A stretch of DNA of 64,000 nt from NCBI GenBank assembly GCA_934045075.1, contig OW203721.1:3235997-3299996 (forward strand), read 5' to 3'. The DNA comes from Yponomeuta sedellus (lineage: Eukaryota > Arthropoda > Insecta > Lepidoptera > Yponomeutidae). Each line of letters starts with the position of its first letter. Position 1 is the stretch's first letter. Shown piece by piece: positions 62,011-64,000 of this stretch. The translations under genes were made by a program, and so were the position numbers. A model generated the notes under the pieces. It searched no databases and was not told the DNA's origin. It saw nothing but the letters and a program-made list of their open reading frames with translations.

Positions 62011-62284
62011 TTTTTTTATGTTCTGTGAGTTTAAATGTTCAACAAGCTACCGAAAGGCGCAAAAGATTCAGATTCACTAACAAAATTTAAGTTTCAAGTA
62101 GGAGGTCACGTTAGAGAAAAATATAACAATTATGCGTTTATTACCTACGACAAATAAGTGAAATTGATTTTAGATGTTTCATGTTTATATCTTACTTAGA
62201 TGAGAAAAATGGGAATGTTCCTATTTTTCTCATTTAATGTGAATGAAATTTGTAAATTTGTTCCAATGAGAAATAAATATTTAA
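62011..62284. other. intergenic
   Basis: Around 62192-62230 'gatgagaaaaatgggaatg' mirrors 'attcctatttttctcat'-like sequence. Otherwise nothing. Confidence 0.4.
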
Positions 62285-62384
62285 AGCACGTGAAACCACG
62301 GCCACGGCAACGCTGTAGAACCGTCGGAAATTAAGATAATTACGTTTTACCTAATAAATAATCGCGATTCTTTTTCTTCTTGCA

Positions 62385-62536
62385 AGAGGTCCCGGGTTCG
62401 AATCCCGGCTGGAAACAAAAAAAAAAGTCCAGGTCTTGGATGTTTACATGTTTGTGATGTCGTTGCTTCCCACGACACAGGGTATCCTAGTGTGGGGCCA
62501 GAAGCAATGTATGTGCCAGTATGTAAAATGTTATGT
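62385..62536 (+). repeat. tRNA-derived SINE (family C), 5' truncated
   Basis: B-box end 'cccgggttcgaatcccggct', A-run, 'gtccaggtcttggatgttta', 'ggtatcctagtgtggggcca' and tail 'gtaaaatgttatgtt'. Confidence 0.8.
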
Positions 62537-62640
62537 TCTTCTATATTAGTCCACTGCTGGACATAGCCCTCCCCTAATGAGCGCCATAGCAATGTTGTCC
62601 CATCATTGAGGGCTAATGCCCATAATCCCCACGCTCTAAT
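62537..62640 (-). repeat. LINE 3'-end repeat (family E) fragment
   Basis: 'agtccactgctggacatagc' + 'cctcccctaatgagcgcc' and 'gcccataatccccacgc'. Confidence 0.7.
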
Positions 62641-62739
62641 CGCAATTAGACCCGTTTAATATATAACTATGTATGAGCATAGCGATTATATTTTTTTAAT
62701 GTAACCTATAAACGTCCCGCTGCAGGGAACTGGCATTCT

Positions 62740-62990
62740 CTCAGAGAGAGAGAGAGAGAGTGTGGGCTTAAATACCAATTGGTAGCAATTTCAAGCGCTG
62801 AGGTATTTGAACACCTCAGACACTCAGGTTTCCTCACGATGTTTTCCGTCACAGTTAGCTACTACAACTCTACAAATGTACATAACTTTGAAAACAAAGT
62901 CGTTTGTACGTGCCCGTACTGGTAATCGAACCCAGGACTCTCGCTTCCGAGTTGTCTTACCCACTGGGCGATCGCCGCTTAAGAAATGCC
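62740..62990. repeat. SINE family D with GA microsatellite
   Basis: A (GA)n run, 'tcaagcgctgaggtatttga', 'cactcaggtttcctcacgat', 'gtacataactttgaaaacaa' and a minus-strand tRNA-like end ('ggtaatcgaacccaggactc', 'cccactgggcgatcgcc'). Confidence 0.65.
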
Positions 62991-63149
62991 TAACACGTTA
63001 CTTAGGCGATGCACTGTATTTCGACTAGAACGAGCTAGCTAGACAAAAGTCATTGTTGAATTTCCCGGAATTTATTAACTGAGCCCTGTTAAGGTGGTAT
63101 GGTCGTCTCACGACTCACGGTCGTCAGCCAAACTCGACCATCGACATGA

Positions 63150-63570
63150 CATTATATGTAAGATGGCCAGGTGTGGGCTACATCTATGGGCTCTATCCCC
63201 TACTTGGATAAAAGAAACCATTGGTAATTCTTTCATCTGGTTGTGCAATAAATTCTTTTCTATCTCTATCTGCACGTGAACTATTCGATCGTATTTTATT
63301 TATTCAGTTTGGAGAATTATCAGCTTAAAAGCACAATATAACAAATGCTAATAATAAATTCTCGCCAGTAGTAACACGTTATAAAAAGAAAAACACGTGG
63401 ACACCCGCTAATTCACGCAGTAAAAACAAAAGAAGAAACAAACCATGTCACAATATTTGTCCTCACTCACAAACTCAGTGTAAAAACCACTGATGATTCT
63501 TTCTTCTGATAGTGCAATAAAATGTTCTCTATCTCCATCTATATTTGAACTATTCGTCTGTATAAAACTC
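63150..63570 (+). repeat. two LINE/SINE 3' ends in a row
   Basis: 'tggttgtgcaataaattctt' + 'ttctatctctatctg' and 'gatagtgcaataaaatgttc' + 'tctatctccatct' are two diverged copies of the same 3' end, also present at 18410-18450. Confidence 0.55.
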
Positions 63571-63799
63571 TTTAAAAAAAAAGACTAATTAAAATTGAAA
63601 ATAAAATTTATTGGAAATATATTTTAGTGGTCGCAACCCGCGCGGAAGAATGAGTGGAGACTAACTGTACCTAGCGCCCGCTGAAGCCTGAAGACTGAAA
63701 GTGCTGACTGCGGTCTATATTAGGGTACCAAGCATTGTACCTTACATATTTAGGATATCACAGATCGTAGTTTAACTATCCACTACTTATATTGATTTT

Positions 63800-63985
63800 T
63801 AATGCACTAACCCGTGCTAAGGACAATTTTTAAAAACCTATTTAGAGGCTAAAAATTCCACTCATGCCGGGATTCGAACCCGCGACCTCTGGCTATCCGT
63901 GCCAGCGCTCTTTCCAACTGAGCTAATGGGCGACTCACCGGCATCAGTGAAATTTTTAGCTTCTAAATAGGTTTTTAAAAATTAT
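63800..63985 (-). repeat. tRNA-Ile-like repeat (family A), full copy
   Basis: The core at 63860-63931 on the minus strand is complete, with the acceptor 3' strand changed to 'catgagt'. The copy ends with a plus-oriented scrap 'aatttttagcttctaaatag', again a head-to-head join. Confidence 0.85.
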
Positions 63986-64000
63986 CTACATGCCAATAAA

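Overview
The window is a piece of an AT-rich, intron-rich, transposon-loaded insect genome, most likely a moth or butterfly. The evidence is one large conserved animal gene in small GC-rich exons separated by long introns. Those introns hold repeats typical of Lepidoptera: short tRNA- and 5S-rRNA-derived SINEs, LINE 3' tails with the 'ccactgctggacatagc' signature, a Helitron end of the 'gggtcagctag' type, mariners and many palindromic MITEs. The species cannot be named from the sequence.

Left two thirds (939 to about 43.4 kb, + strand): the scaffold gene of the CCR4-NOT deadenylase complex, CNOT1 (Not1). Seventeen coding exons could be placed from protein similarity, splice consensus and reading phase. 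They join without a frame break into 2,348 codons plus a TAG stop at 39334-39336. Only about the first 35 residues, including the start codon, lie upstream of the window. The order follows the family: HEAT-like N-terminal region (exons 1-3), TTP-binding region (end of exon 3), MIF4G core that docks the CAF1 nuclease (exon 4), DUF3819/CNOT9-binding region (exons 4-5), connector (exons 6-8) and NOT1 superfamily homology domain that docks CNOT2/CNOT3 (exons 9-17). Beyond the TAG the same frame stays open to a strong donor at 39401. It can be continued in phase through two further candidate exons (42437-42527 and 42998-43139), which is either a spliced 3' UTR or an alternative C-terminal extension.

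The CNOT1 introns carry an almost intact mariner (20869-22162) that starts 12 nt after a splice donor; a decayed MULE with a FLYWCH finger, 241-bp inverted repeats and an 8-bp target duplication (39767-42011); two copies of one 257-bp TA-flanked MITE; at least four 5S-derived SINEs, one almost touching a donor; a tRNA-Ile-like repeat that often occurs as head-to-head palindromes; a 108-bp TATG microsatellite; and a tandem triplication of the 3' end of exon 13 with its splice donor.

Right third (about 43.4-64 kb): no host protein gene could be recognised. It holds a broken LINE reverse transcriptase (52150-53840) interrupted by a GA microsatellite, a fold-back mariner derivative (57661-58421), Harbinger-like MITEs, a Helitron fragment, two minisatellites (42/63-bp and about 77-bp units), more SINE copies, and several GC-rich islands with splice-donor-like edges that might be promoter or 5' UTR exons of genes outside the window.
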